Assembly (NCBI GenBank): GCA_026874595.1
Contig: CM049306.1
Location: forward strand, 81,186,142 to 81,250,141
Source: Sipunculus nudus
Lineage: Eukaryota > Annelida > Sipuncula > Golfingiida > Sipunculidae
Direction: 5' to 3'
Length of the DNA: 64,000 nucleotides
The notes beneath the pieces were generated by a model. That model made no database searches. It saw only the letters and a list, made by a program, of their open reading frames with translations, and was not told the DNA's origin. Positions 22,593 through 37,665 of the stretch are shown one piece after another (position 1 is the first letter of the stretch; each line of letters opens with the position of its first letter). Made by a program: the position numbers and the translations under genes.

Positions 22593-23836
22593 ATATTTAA
22601 GTGCATAAAAAGGTTGAGTGAAAATTAAAAAATTATCAAAATCATGTACACCATTATACACACACATATACAAACAAGTATTACGTACTGAGCGAGTCGT
22701 ATGAAATGAACATTTTATTTTTTTTTCTATTACAATTTATTTGACAAACTCTAATCTGAAAAAGCAAATACTCAGGAATATCACTTGAGATTTAATATAT
22801 TGCAACAAAATTAGACATGTGCCAGAGATGTACCAGAAGGTTATTTTCTAACTTCTACAAACACATGTATGTAGGGTTTTTTATCGATGTGCAGAGCACA
22901 GGTGGCACGCGACAAAGGTTATACATACAAACATAATGGACAGTATAATGTATCTGAAAACAAAGTTTTCATGTATCAATAACAATTAACACAAGCGTAC
23001 AATTGCCCTGTATTTAAAAAATACCTCGCCTAACGACAAATTCGGTTTAGCGACCACTTTATCGAGGTCTTGATGGTTGTCGTAATAACAAAGTTTTACT
23101 GTACTTGCAACCATTACTAAAACATAATGGTTATTCGGTCGTTTTGTTTCTAGTTTGTACTTAGTACAAATAACATGTAACTAAATTGATATGGAATTAT
23201 TATATAAAGATATAATAAATAAATAACTCGTGACATTTGCACATAAATATGACATTACATGAGGTGAAAATACACGGCGCGCTGCCATTTGTAAATGTGA
23301 CCCTGTCTTGAACCATTTTTATATATTTTTACGGCGATGTCTAGATGGGATTGATGCGTGACTTTCCTAAGCTATTGTGAGTTATGTTCCTGCTAGCACG
23401 AGTCCTACTGAGAGAAAGAACAGAAAGGAACGTGCTGTTCCTGCCTGCAAAGCTTATATATAGCTACACGAACTCCAGGTATTTCTTGTTTTCATAAAAC
23501 CTGAGCCAAAGGCTCTTAAATATGGCATATTGTCTACTATTCCTTCAAGCATTTTTTTATTTACTTCTATACACTTTTTTGGCGATTTCCTCGACCAGCA
23601 GCAGTGAACCAACTGGTTGGTCTATAAGGGTTTCTGTTTGAGAATTACCCGACTTTATCAGTTTTCCTTTTCTCATTTGCATTTTATTGACAACAACAAC
23701 AACGATTATATCGATGATTGGTCGTTTTTTTTCTCGATTTATTGGAAGCATTGCTGCATAATATTTGCACTAACAATGTCCTCTTATTGAGATCATTAGC
23801 TATGGCCTATTTTAACGGCTTTGTGAATGAGATCAA

Positions 23837-23895
<59 letters not shown>

Positions 23896-24846
23896 CTTGA
23901 TCACATTTACATGGCCGTTACAAAGACTAACTAGTGTAACCATTGGCCCCCAAAAGTGACTTCTTTAATAGTGAAGTTAATTTTTAATCTCATATATTGG
24001 TCTACAGAATCTAAAGTTTCAAAACACTGCCCAATTGGCAGGATATTATCTATAATCATATATGAAATATATTTGTTCATTTGGCTTACATAAATACCAA
24101 AATACATAAACAGTTACTAATATAAGTGGCGCCACCGGTATTTGTTAGTGGGTTCTGAGATCTGTAGTCTTACTTAACGGTTTCAAGTTCATTAATACTC
24201 TTAACAACAATGCCCTATACATCCGCCAGGAGTACGGGGTTGGGAGGATGGGTATCAATGAGCTCAATCAATATGGCAGGAATGTCTATAAATGAACAAA
24301 ATACAGGTGGCGCCACTAATCTGCACGTCAGAGACACACATCCATCGTAAGTATGTTTTATGGACGTACGTGTACCTGTGACTGATATGCTCATTCACAT
24401 TTTACTAGTAGCAAGACATGTTTACTAATAGCTAATACAGAAACATGCCCACCTAAAATAGTTATTTCCAAACGGTGTTTACGACTTATATATGACAGAA
24501 ATCAGGTCGCATTGACTTAATCCAGAACGAGTTTAACCTAATTTCTACAAGCACGACCAAACTCACTTATTACAACAGCAACTCTAATTAACCGACAAAC
24601 GACGAAAAGGTTGGAAGGCCTGATGGATAAAAGTGTTCAAGCAATTTTATTATAGAGAAAAAAGAGCTTATAAAAAAAACATTTAACCTTTTTGTTCTTG
24701 TCTATCATAGTTTTTCAAGACATTTTAAACATCGCAACAAAATAACATTCTTAATGTTTGCGCTATATCTAACAAACGTTACACACACAATGAAGTAACT
24801 ACATCGTTTATCTTAATAAAACCCCTAAATAAGTATTTGGAAAATA

Positions 24847-25030
24847 TAGTGTAACCTGTCTGAGAGACCACCTCCCTTAAATGACCACACATGTATTAAG
24901 ACCACCCATGATTGAACCGAATCCATTCACATAGTTTATGAATAACTTTTCTAATAAGACCAACTATGAATAGCAGATAAGACTACTATTGGCCAGTCCC
25001 ATGGGTGATCTTACAACACAGGTTTCACTG
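24847..25030. mobile_element. CAGTGAAACCTGT-ended MITE, duplication copy B
   Basis: The same 184-bp element as at 20965-21148, with TA on both sides. On the minus strand it begins four bases after the SLC6 stop codon, so the transcript's 3' UTR would start inside it. Its presence in both copies means it inserted before the segment was duplicated. Confidence 0.7.
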
Positions 25031-25034
25031 TATT

Positions 25035-25148
25035 TCATATTTTATCTTCAATGTAAGATGTCTGAAGTGGAACTGCACTCTCTTTTCCATTTATCTCGTA
25101 TTTGGCAGGGCTTCTCTTGAGAGGTGACACCAACGAGTTGCGGAATTT
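25035..25148 (-). CDS. SLC6 exon 13 (C-terminal tail, proximal copy)
   Basis: Acceptor TTTGTTTTACAG, phase 0. It encodes residues 537-573, a hydrophilic cytoplasmic tail from [10 protein letters not shown] to SYIEDKI, then TGA. It follows directly on GGSLLK of exon 12. Confidence 0.85.
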   Translation of the reverse strand, partial: KFRNSLVSPLKRSPAKYEINGKESAVPLQTSYIEDKI

Positions 25149-27428
25149 CTGTAAAACAAATATATGTATATGCATTAATACTGTCTTTTTGTTTCTTTGA
25201 GACCATTGGTATTGATATTTATGGTAAATACCGCATTTGCTTCTACAACCATCATAGGCTGGTACTCCCCGCTCTTTTATGGCCACGCTACTCTCAGCCT
25301 ATCATAGAGACGGGGGCACAACGCTATCTTCAGTACTCCCAGTTGCAAATCCTGACCTTTTCATAGACTGGTTCCAACTCCAATATGCACGCTCATAAGA
25401 GAGCGGGGTACCAGTCTAAAACCAGCAAGGATTAAAAGGAAGTTGTTTAAATATTTCCCTTTAAGCAACAGGTAAGCAACTAATAGCGTCTTCTTTCTCC
25501 CGTTGTAATATGTCTCACCGGATCCACACAAGATTACGCTAACATGCAAAAATCAGGTACATGTATTACGGTATTAATGCCTCCGCCAGGTGGCGAGAAG
25601 TATTATACTTGATCTCCGCGAAGTGGTGAAAGGTATTATACATGATCGCCGTTTGTCTATAAGCAGATTTACGCTAAAAGTATTCAACAGGGTTTTTTGA
25701 AATTTTACGGACGGTTAAAATACCATCACGCCACTTTAAGTTCTCCGACAACATCTTGTTAACAGTAACTTAGTACGACAGGCTTGAGTGCCCCGTTACA
25801 CGAAACAGGTGATGTATATTAAGAGCTAATAATTTATACGATCTGTAAATAAAGTTACAAATAAAGTTGCAAATAATATCAATAAAACTATATACTGTCG
25901 TTAATGAAACAAGGATGAGGTTAAACATGATTATTAGGTGAACAGGAAATCCCCACTAGAGGTCCTCCTTGTCGCTATATTTTTCAGGTCTGACATACTA
26001 TCAATTGTTCATTTAGAGTCTCATCACAGAATCACATCCGTTTTTTATTTGTAGGTCAACATGCAATAACCTGCAGCACATCAAAAGCCATATGGCCGTG
26101 TTTTGGTAAGGCATGCCTGAACCAACTGCTTTATTTTTATAGAATCATTGAAATGCTCTCAGGCGAAACAGAAAATATGTCTTCTTTGCACTCAGGAGCT
26201 TCAAGCATGAGTTGCTGCACACAAAACAAAATTGTGTAAAAATAGGTCACACTCTAAGTTTTTTATGACACAAAAGAAACCTGTGACATATAATTTGCTA
26301 TTAGGCTGCTCAAATTTCACAATAATAACTCTGATGTGAAAAACATGTATTCTAAAATTCAGGCATTTTATATACTTCAACTTATTTTCTCTCCAAAAAG
26401 CGATGTGTCAGTAGGACGCTTACCTATTGGAAAACCAACTCTCAAATCCAACTACACATTCTCATTCTGAACTGTTATATTAAAGTTAAAACACTGCAAT
26501 AATTAAGATTTTCTTTTTGAATGCTTTTATGGTATCTTTTTTTTATAAAATCTTGTTCTTTACGACTCACCTTCAATAATGAACCACCTTCGGTTTCCAG
26601 GATTCCTTTAACCATTCCTATAGGTAGGCATATGAGCGAAACCGAGGCTAATGCCCAGCCAATCCCGTCTGCCCATCTGGGGAAGCGGTATTTTCCGTAT
26701 GTCACGGGTTTATACTGCACCCAGTTAAAGATACATATTGCCTGTCGATAAAACAGAAACATTTACCAATACTAAACATGAAGAAAATACGTAGACTTTT
26801 AATGTTAAAAGTTAACGTTATTCATGCGATCATAAGTCTTGTATCAGTTTACATGTTCAGAATGAGATAAAGAACATTGAAACATATGGGCCTATAGCAA
26901 ACATTTAGCAAATACTTTTAGGGTATTTATTACTTAAATCATCGTGTATTTTATGTCATTCATACAAATAAAACTAAATATTTTATGTATGATATACCAA
27001 CTTCACTTTTAAAACATAATCACATGACATAGTCACAATTTATATGTATATAAATTTCATTAACTGTATATGTGGATTGGACTCCCTACTTACCAGTATA
27101 AGAAATGGTGACATGATATACCAGCAAATAACGAAGTACAGATACGGTCTTGACCCGGTTATGGCCTCCACGTCACGTGCTAGTTGTCGGGCACCTGTCA
27201 TTAAATAATCTTCATTTATTACAATCCCGCGCAATGACTTAGATCGCACATTATAAGTGTCAGATGTTGTAACTACTCAAAAATTTATTACAGGGCATAT
27301 GCATATTGTTGTGATATGGGAAAATTTCATTCCAAGTACATGTTGAACAATAAACATAAATATGATTTTATTAACTGATAACTCTAATAAAGCGACCAGT
27401 ATTTCATTTATTACGAGGTAGAATCATA

Positions 27429-27494
<66 letters not shown>

Positions 27495-30400
27495 GGCTAT
27501 CGGGAATGCGGGAGTATGCGTCAGTGACGCTCGAGATCAGTTTGGGACGCACGGCTGCCGGTCCCAAAGCGTCCAAGCGGACGCTTGTACGCGCCGTCAC
27601 AGTTTCTGACCAGTTGACGTCAAACAGGTCTACCTTATAGGTCTACCTTATGATCGCAAGCAGTTCTGACATACATGAATACTGCGAAATAGAACAAAAT
27701 GAATGCAATATATTGCTCGTTTTGTAGAACTTATTTATAATAATTCAAAATATGAACCTTTCAAAATAATCTACGCACCCTTGGCACCCTCTTAGCAGAT
27801 TCCCATGGAACTCATCGAAAATTCTAAAATGTTTGTGTGTTTGTGTGTAAGCGTGTATGTTTGCATTTACCGTAGAACCAGGCGACCGCCATGACCTCAA
27901 AGAAAGCTATTAGCATCAACGAGATGCCAGACGAGTAGAAATCTATGATTTTAAAGTAGTAGATTCCTCCCTGTAAAAGAAAAAAAATATTCTAAATTTT
28001 TTAAAAATCGCAAATAAACGGACGTACTTCAACTGAATTGATTTATTTTTTTTCATGCGGAAAACAGAGAGATACTCCATGGAACTGAGTGATTGCATGG
28101 ATTTATCGATTATACATAATTATATGTACAGACTATATATAAGTACATCGGTTATCGTACTTACCTACAATCGGAATAACTTAAAGATACTGATTATTGC
28201 AGGTGCTGTAGCAAGAATAAGCCCAAATACAATTAACACACTCGATCCGGGTAGAGATTTCTAGCAGTTTATCGTATTTTTATATAAAAAGTAAAAGACC
28301 CGTCAAGTCACAGGTACTGACACACCATATGTTGTAAGTTTTACATTTGAGGATTTTATTTTTATAATTATAATTATGAAAATAAGTATGAGCCTACACG
28401 TGCAACTCCGCCAGGATCTCGATTATTCTTTGCTGGTTACAAGAGAAAAATGTGCAATATGCACGGTTCGCCAACACTCATGATGGGTCATAAGGGAGTT
28501 ACATGTATAAAACAAGAGGTCCCTAATACTAGCGAATAGCCCTGGCGCTCGGCCGGAATAAAGAAATGGCGCTAACAATGGTATAAAATCCTGTACGTTC
28601 AAAATACATTAGGATGACCCCGAATCACTCCCAGCATTTAAAGGATTGTAAATGTGGTTTTACCCTAACCCCGACGAAACCATTCAAATCTGGTTCAAAA
28701 TACTTTGAAGTTGCTAACAGACAAACCAACCAACTGACCTACCACGGGATAACATTTAATCTGACCACCTCCTGGCGAATTGGATGCAACGCCTTCTGTG
28801 TAGGTGTGTGTCACTTTTTGACGAGTTGGACGCAGGGCCAAGTGTTTGTTTGTGTGTGTGCGAGACAAATATGTTTGCAGGCTCACTAAAGCGCACTTTA
28901 AAGTGGCAGCTGGAACCCCTTTATGTGGCTAGATTCTCTCAGGTCAAATGTATTGCATATATAATTTCAGATCTTAAGATTCCCGTTAATGTAAAGCAAA
29001 CCTCTTTATAAGAAATGCTGAAATTTGGTAAAGATAAAACTGAGCTATATATTGCCTGTAATCTAACTGTAATGTAACTTTTTGATTGTCAAAAAAAGCA
29101 TACTCTTCCTTGGCCTAATGTAATAATTTAATATACCTCAGGAAAGGCTGACATAATCTTACTCTGGTTATACAAGGGAACCCCAGTACGAAGCAGACGA
29201 CACAAACCACCAAAACCAAGATTTCCCGCCGACGGAAGAATTTTTTTATAGATGGTCCCAGGTGGTCGTCCAGTGCCGTCACCACCACTTCCACTGACGC
29301 GAACTGTCAGAAATTTATATAAATATTTGGAATTAGACAGTTTATTTGTTTACAATGCTTTGCATTCAGTACAAACATAAAAGAAAACGATCAAAATATG
29401 ACATATATATACATGTACATATAAACGAATATATTATGTACCTAACATTATATGAAACAAAAGGTTACAAGTAATAGTTGTTGGAAATGTGATAAAGATT
29501 CAATGAAATGGGTTTATTAGTTTCATTTATTTGGCAAATGTTGAAAACGTTGAACGAATATTAATGTATTCATATATTATTATTTATAATAACTTTTACC
29601 GTTATATATTTATAACAATAGACGATACAAGTTTGTAGGATACACAGATCGCAAGACTACCACTGTTTAAAGCTGAGCTTTATTTTGTTTTGACACATCG
29701 TTATTGACACGGAAACGGACACGGTCACGAGTAGCGAATCTAAGAAGACGTCGGTTTCAGACCTTTCGTTCAGCGTAGATCTCTGCTATGCGGCGCCGTA
29801 AGGATATATGAGAATATATCTCATTTAATAAGATATTTTTTTTAATTCATATGGTTCATACATATATACACATACTAGTATACAGATTTAAAAAAAGGGG
29901 CCCAGAAATAACCCAGCTCGAACATAAGCTCATGTCACAGACATTAAATAATGGATTATCTTGTGCCGCGTTATCTTGTTAGCGAAAAAAAAAAACAATG
30001 GGAAAAGTAAGACAACTGCATCCGTAACCGTGGCCGCCTCCCTATCAGAAATCGTGTCCGGGACGCTAAGTGAATACACAGGATGCGGTATTTGACATGT
30101 AAATTATTACCTGGCTGTCTATGGCCAGCGTCACCAACATTGTGAAAAACAGCACAGCGAATAGATGAGGCACCGGCATGAGTTTGAAGGCTTCCGGATA
30201 CACAAGAAACACCAACCCCGGACCTGTGTCAACACATACACAACAATACACTTGTAATGGAACGTAAACTAAAAATATGTGGCGAATCGTCAAGGTGTTC
30301 TTACGATCTAAACACCACATTTCGTGATTTCTTTAAAACTGAATATAAATTGAATATCTATTAGTAAAGGAAACAGCATATTTTCATTGATTAAAGGAAT

Positions 30401-33356
30401 ATGGAATAAGTGATATTTACAGACCATATTTTTGCACGCATTATTTTCGTTTGGTGAGATACAATTTTTAACCTCCTACATTTAGCATTGGGAAATTTAG
30501 TTCAGATTCTAGGTATGAATTGCCTCACCTTCTGTCGCTACGTCTTGTACCTCTTTACCCTGAACATGAGCCACGTGACCTAATATGGAGAAAACCGCGA
30601 ACCCCGCCAGTAGGCTCGTCCCTGAGTTGATCATTGTGACTGGTATAACATCCCTGAATATAAAATGAGTATTCTTTTATGCGTATTATGGCATTATATA
30701 TATGTAATTCTATTAAAATATTATTCTATTAAAATATTTTTCTGTAACCTTATCAAGAGCTCTTCTGACAAACTCAAATGGAAGTGTTCTCGAATCATTA
30801 CATGGACAATGTTTTATACTATTTTCTTTGAACAGCTCATCCTTTCCGACATATTCTTGAACTGGCATCATCAGTGTATAACATTTCACTTATGACAATT
30901 TATTAATGACATTAAATTGACAAGTTGGGTCTTCGGATACAATGTAAACTCACTTGAATATGCGATTGTCTCTTTTGTTGAAACTGGCAAATGTGATCAT
31001 GGAACCAAAAGCTATTCCGATGGAATTAAAGTTCTGGGCGGCAGCATTGACCCATACCTACAAATAAAACGATGACTGTGTACGGAAATTTTCCATGAAA
31101 TATCAACCGAAGAAGTAGTAAAATTCCGCCTCTCTCCACCATTTTAATCTGTTTTAAAGATACTGCATGTACAAAGGTAGCATGTGTAAAAGAATTATCG
31201 ATTGATTCAAAATCAGTGTTGCAGAAGTTATACTACACGCTGCTAAGGTGACTGGCCGATTAAAAGGGTGAGAGCTCCGGGGGAAAAGTATATATATTTA
31301 TAGCCTGCTATGAAAAAAAAGTGAACAAGAGCACCGCAAATGGTGCATAATTCGCCCGTCGCATATTTTGTGACCTCTGACCTCATAAATATAAGTTGAT
31401 TTTACTGAGAATGTATTCCAGGTGAGAAGCTGCATGTATTGGTTAATATTCATGAGTTTCATGAAAATCAATCAGATTTCGGGCAAGTCATTACAGCGCC
31501 GCCAAAAGCGCCTCTTATCTCATTAAATATGCATGGATTTTGCTGGAAATCAAATTTAAGCGAGATATTATATTTATTAATATTTCTGTAGTTTTATTTA
31601 AAACCTCCGTATTCCTGGTAAATTTATATCGCGGCGACACCACAAAGTAGCCTAGTGACCTCTGACCTAAATAAATATGCGTGAATTTTGCCTATTATCG
31701 AAAATAGTGCTATAAACAGAATTTTAAAACATTTAATTTGCGTAATATTGGGTAAATCTCCAAGGCCAAAATGGGTGTCACGGGTGACTCTTTCATGCAA
31801 AAAGAGTGCTTTTGGAGGCTTGCAGCGGAACAGGTTTTGTCAGTAATACTATAGGTCCTTTCAAGAAATGATATAGTATGACTTACTGTCGGACTTTTGA
31901 GCAGGTCCCACCTTGGATTCACGAAGAACAGTACTCCTTTGCTTGCCCCTGGTAACGTCAGACCCCGGATCAGTAAAATAAGGATTACTATATATGGGAA
32001 TGTTGCCGTCAAATAAACAACCTGTAAGCAGGAAAACACTCCGTTTAATCCATAGATATAATCTTAGATCTAAGAGGCATTAAAATATACAGTTATTGCC
32101 AGAGGCGTAAAAATGGGGGGTATATAACCCCCTCCCCCCCCCCCCCCATTTTAGCTAAGAAGGGAAGGTCAATGTAATCATCCCCTTACTATTCAGAGAA
32201 TAATATATATATATTGTTACAGGTACTCTTTTTATTGTGTGACACTGGCGTAGCTCGTGTTGTTGTTGCACTCTATGTTTAATCCGTACTGGTTGAACTC
32301 TCGTTGTCATGCTAGCCTTGGGCTTTCTCGCCTGGTCACGTGTACACCATGGTATGTAGAGACACACACAGCGATGTTCTTCTAGATGATTCCTGTGGCG
32401 CGTGTTTACTGTGTTGTGTAAGATCTTTTGGACTGTTCGAGAAGTGGAAAATTCTCGGCTTTGGGTGAAGAGTATATAAAGGGGCTGTGTTTTAGAGACG
32501 AGAGAGAGAGCAGCACAGAAGATTTCCAGCGGACGCAGAAGCGTGTGTGTCAGTTTCTGGGACCTTATCCGACGAGTGCGGCAATTATAGATTTTCTTCA
32601 GACTTTCTCCTAGATTTTGTGCATTTGGACTTCAGTTTACTTTCTGGATTGTTAAAAGAGCTTTACACTGGACTGTCATTCTCCGAGAGTATACATTTAA
32701 AGAACTGATCATTGTGACGGTGGTGGTATCCAGGTACTGTGCACTTTGTCTATTTTACTGTGTGATAGTATTGATTTGTTGTTATACCGCTGTTTTACTG
32801 TATAATTGTATTGATTTAGTGTATTCTTTATTTATTCCCCTAGACATTTCACGCTGCCTAGTGTTAGGCCGCCTTTCCATACATGCGGATTCGCGCGCGG
32901 GTCCTGCGCGGGGGCCCGTATGCGAACAGCCCCTTTCCATACGTGCGGGTCCCCACATGCGGGTTGTCAATTTCACGCATGCACTTATATAGTAATAATC
33001 ATAATTTCTTAAAGTTTAGTGTACATTATATTCTAATCCAATATTCAGTTTAAACATATATATAATACAAGCCAGGCATGGTTTGCGACGGGCATATCTC
33101 TCCTGCCACGTGTTAACGTTACCTAGAGTTGGCCTCTGGACCGTAGGGCCTATTTAAATCACGATAAAAACATGTCGTATATAAGGCCTATCTTTTATTC
33201 AGACTAATGCACTAACAGATCTTTTATCTTTTCTAAAGACAAGGAAAAATACCGCATGTATGGAAAGGCACCCTTACAGAATCTGATTTTTTTTTTATAT
33301 CCGTATCAGAATTTGTGTTCATCACGCATACGTGATCTGTTTATATTAGGTATCGT

Positions 33357-33406
<50 letters not shown>

Positions 33407-36400
33407 CAAATGAAATGTATTTATAATAATAAATAAACAGAATTATTGACTTTGGTTCCATTTATAAGTTTACTATAAAATATTTTATTCAAATCTGGTT
33501 TAAATTTAACTCTAATTGGAAACAATTCCCTATTTTATAAACCCCTTTCCTTAAATTGTAATTCATTTTAAATGTGATTAGGTATATATATTTAAAATGA
33601 GTCATACAGCCGCAATAGTGTGTGTGTGTGTGGTGTCTGTCTGCCCCCCCCCCCCCCCTCCAGAGGAATAATTGACGCCACTGGTTATATAACCTTCTTA
33701 AGAAAGGCAAAGCTTCAATCGACGCTGCTCGTGATTTGGCATACCCTGATTTTGGGAAAGGCTTTTTATAGGTACTAAGTTAATCACTACATATGCAGCG
33801 TCTCACGATTTCATTTCAGAAACCACGTCAGTTTACAGGTTCATTGTCTCTTTTTCACCTGTTTAACATATACATGTATGTTTGTTCTGTGTGTGTATAT
33901 AAAAATGCAATCAAAGTGTGTCTGATTACTGCAAGACCGCGTGGGCGTAGGTTCGACATCACGAAATTAGGTTCGAAATTCAACTCACAGTAAAGGAAAA
34001 TATACTTGTCTTGAATCACAATTTATTAAAATCATTACTGTTGGCCGCCATCTTGATCTATGATTGTTGTGTAGGGCGTTATATTATTTTTTTCGTGCCA
34101 CTGATCGCACTGAGTGCAAGTTTATATCAATAGAGTACAGACATAAACAGAAATGGTGAAAGAACGAAATCTTGGAAAATAAACTGTATTTCATGTCTGC
34201 CTAAAGTGCACAGTAAATGAATGTACACATCTAATTGTCACAAAAACGATAATTTTATGTGCCACTTTATTGACTAATTAAGTATGAATAATTAAGTGTA
34301 CCTTTCCTGTGAGTCGTATCCCCTTCCATAGACACAGGTAGACCAAGATCCAGGTGAGCAGAAGAATCAGTGCCAACTCCCACCGTAAGCCACCCTGGTC
34401 ATGGATCCCGTTCGTCTGCTCGAGCACGCGTCGTCTTGGTAACAGAAAGCAAACCCAGTGCAAGGGCCAAAAATACGCATTTAAATACATTTAAATTTCC
34501 AGTGTAGCCGGCGGGGGGATGGGGGGAGGAGGACGCAGGGGAATTCCCATATATATATATATATATATATATGCATCAATTGCCTTTGCGAAATATTTCT
34601 GCACCCTTGCCTCCCTAAGTCCTGACTACGCCCCTGAGTGTTGAGTAACTAGGGAACCATGGGTCTCGACGCTCAGCTGAATTTGTCTATTCGGATATTT
34701 TAAAGAAATTTTTTAGAATGACAGTCCTGTGGCCTTTTATCAATGACCTTGTGACCAAAAAAATCTTAGATCTTATAATCCTTGAACTTGCAGCATTTAC
34801 ATTATTGTATCAATCTTTTAAAAAGTGACCTTGACCTCTGACCAGGTAACCTCAAAATCAACAGATTTCCTCACTTTGGGCAAGTAAGCCATGTGTGAAA
34901 GATGGAAAGTTCGGGATGAAAAGTTTGATTTACAGCGCATCCACAATCTTATTAAAGATGTGGCTCCTGTGACCTTCAACTTTGAATTCTTGACCCTGAA
35001 AATCAAAATGAATTTACTTAAGTGCCCTTAAGTATCCATAAACTAATTTGTGAATGGATGGGCCCTGTAACCTTGACCTTTGACCCTATGACCCCATAAT
35101 CAAACAGAATCTTCCCCTATTGGCAGGTTAGCAATATCTTGAAGATGAAAGGTTTGTGATGAAAAGTTTGGCTTCAAATGCATTTGCATTCTTGTTAAAG
35201 GAATGGGTCCTGTGACCTTGACCTTTGACTGTTGGACCCCAAAATCATTTAGGTTTATACATTAGTGGCCATTTATAAGTTGAGTTTGAAACCAATATGT
35301 CAAACTTAACTGGAGTTATTATCTGGAAACTAATTTGTGAACAGATGGCCCCTGTGATCTTGACATTTGACCTTATGACCACAAATTAATTTATGCTCCC
35401 AATACTGGCAGGTCAGCTAAATGCTCAAGATGGAAAGTTTGGGATGAAAAGCTTGGCTTAATTTGAAGCCATTAACCTTTTAAATAAATGAGTCCAGTGA
35501 CCTTGACCTTTGACCTTTTGACCCTTAAATCATAAAGGTTCTTGCTTTAGTGTTGGGCCATATTTAAGTCAAGTTTGAAATCCATATGTCAATCCAACCT
35601 CGAGTTACCATCTGGAAACAAATTTGTGTGGATGGAAGGATGGACAGTTAGACAGACAGACAAACAGACAGACAGACAGGGTGATTACTATAGGGAATCC
35701 ACTTATGATCAATAAACACACCAGGTTCCAGGACACAAGATGTAATCACAGCTGAGAAACTTACATGACTGTTGTCATTTTACAGTAAAAAAAACAGAAA
35801 AATATTAGTTAAAATAACAAAAAAATACAGGTGGCGCCACCATTTTTCGGGAACTGACAAAACTAGATATGGTTAATATTCAAGGTAAGATTTATGACAA
35901 TCCATGCATTTATTATCAGGATATTGGAGGTTTTGTATCAATTTTTTTATTATTCTGTGGGGGAACTTCCAAGCCCTGGAGCTCGGAGAATATAGGTCGC
36001 AGTGACTTTACTTCAGGTTTCCAAGGAGATTTTTTATTGACCTCCCTGGATGTTCACTAAGAAGTATCTAGGACCAGCAGTTACGATTTGTGCCCTGCTA
36101 ATCGACGGACGGACGGACGACGGACAAAGCGCTATTCCCATACCTCAGTTGGCTTTCAGTCAGCTAAGCTAAAAAATAAATAAAGAAATACGTGTATTTT
36201 GAAAATATATGTTTCCTGAACTATCCCCTTAAAACAAAGCCGGGTGCATCATGAAAACCAAAAAAGTGCATGTTAAAAATGTTAACGGTCAGGAATAAAT
36301 GTTTTATCGGTACCCTACTTTTCAAACAAAGAAATGATCGCAAGAAATATATATTTGTCCGAAAATCAATGTTACACCGAAGTTCATTTTAAACGAAGAT

Positions 36401-36823
36401 AAGTATATTAGCCCAAATAAGTGAATTTAAGGAATATATTTCGTCTGAAAAAAAATGTTCTTCAACATTCATTTTTACGGTGGCTGATTTAGGACACAGA
36501 AAAAAAAATATTTATCTCGAGATCTCGACACAAAGGCATATGTTAACATATAAACGCCTTGTGATATATCGCAATGAGAAATATCTAAAGCCATATTGTA
36601 TACCGATATATTGTCTATTTTCAGGTTCATCTCGTTTTATTAACGTTCATTTCTGTAATTTATGAACAATTTTATGTCAAAACATTGTGCAGAATCATTT
36701 TACCAATATGAATATGACAAATCTATCTTGATGCATGTTGGACATATACGGATCATATCAATATCTGATTGCAATCAATATTGATGCAGTGAAAGCTATT
36801 TTTTTTCTTTGGCCATTATTTGA

Positions 36824-36857
<34 letters not shown>

Positions 36858-37065
36858 ATATATATATATATATTATATATAAATATATATATATATATAT
36901 AAATATATACATTGCTACAAAGACAACTTATTCAGGGGAGAACACTGGGCCGATCCGGGATTCGAACCCATGGCGGTGGCGCACATGTCCGGCGTTCAAA
37001 CCGCTTTGCTCGAAAAGCAAGATTCACTAGCGAGACAGTTCGGTCCGCATTTTATGTCGCCCCGT

Positions 37066-37122
<57 letters not shown>

Positions 37123-37620
37123 ACATTATCTTAATCCTGTGATATATTGTGAAATAGGCCTTTATTGTAAGGAATATGCAGAGTTCTTATTAAAATTTAT
37201 CTTCGTTTTTTTTTTAAGTTTTGGCCAATGCTCTGCATATAATATCGTCTATAGAATAAGATTAATCACACAGAGCTCAATATACCGCACTAAAAGCATC
37301 CAAGAATAATTAGTTAAGTGGGTTTCTGGGGGCAGATAACCTTTCGTCTGACAATTATCTTCACTTTCAAATAATATATATATGTGTATTGGTAAAAGTG
37401 CAGGGCAGTTGAACTGCCTAAGACTTGCTAGCTTACTAGTAGTCTGTCCTTATTTTTCTTGCTCCTACAAGGAGCCAACTTGACGGGTTCATTAAACTGT
37501 GCGTTATAAGATTCATATAAAAATAGGACAACACCAATCAAACTGACAATGGAAACATTTAAACAAGAGTTAAGCCAGTTTGCGGCAGTCACCTATACTG
37601 CACTTTTACCTATATGTATG

Positions 37621-37665
<45 letters not shown>

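Larger units (their letters stand above)
22593..25300. repeat. Segmental duplication, copy B (proximal)
   Basis: The partner of 18694-21418. It includes the (TA)n tract 23839-23893, GTGGCGCCAC sites at 24126-24135 and 24307-24316, the MITE 24847-25030 and SLC6 exon 13. It sits next to the rest of the transporter gene, so it is probably the original segment (inference from position). Confidence 0.9.

Noticed and set aside
19659-23751. Conserved short minus-strand frame found twice (19659-19901 and 23557-23751)
   Set aside because: The conservation is due to the recent segmental duplication. The two frames already differ by indels and have no recognisable domain.
32782-32992. Open frames on both strands across the solo LTR insert
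   Set aside because: They span the junction of an LTR and a MITE and owe their openness to GC-rich terminal sequence.
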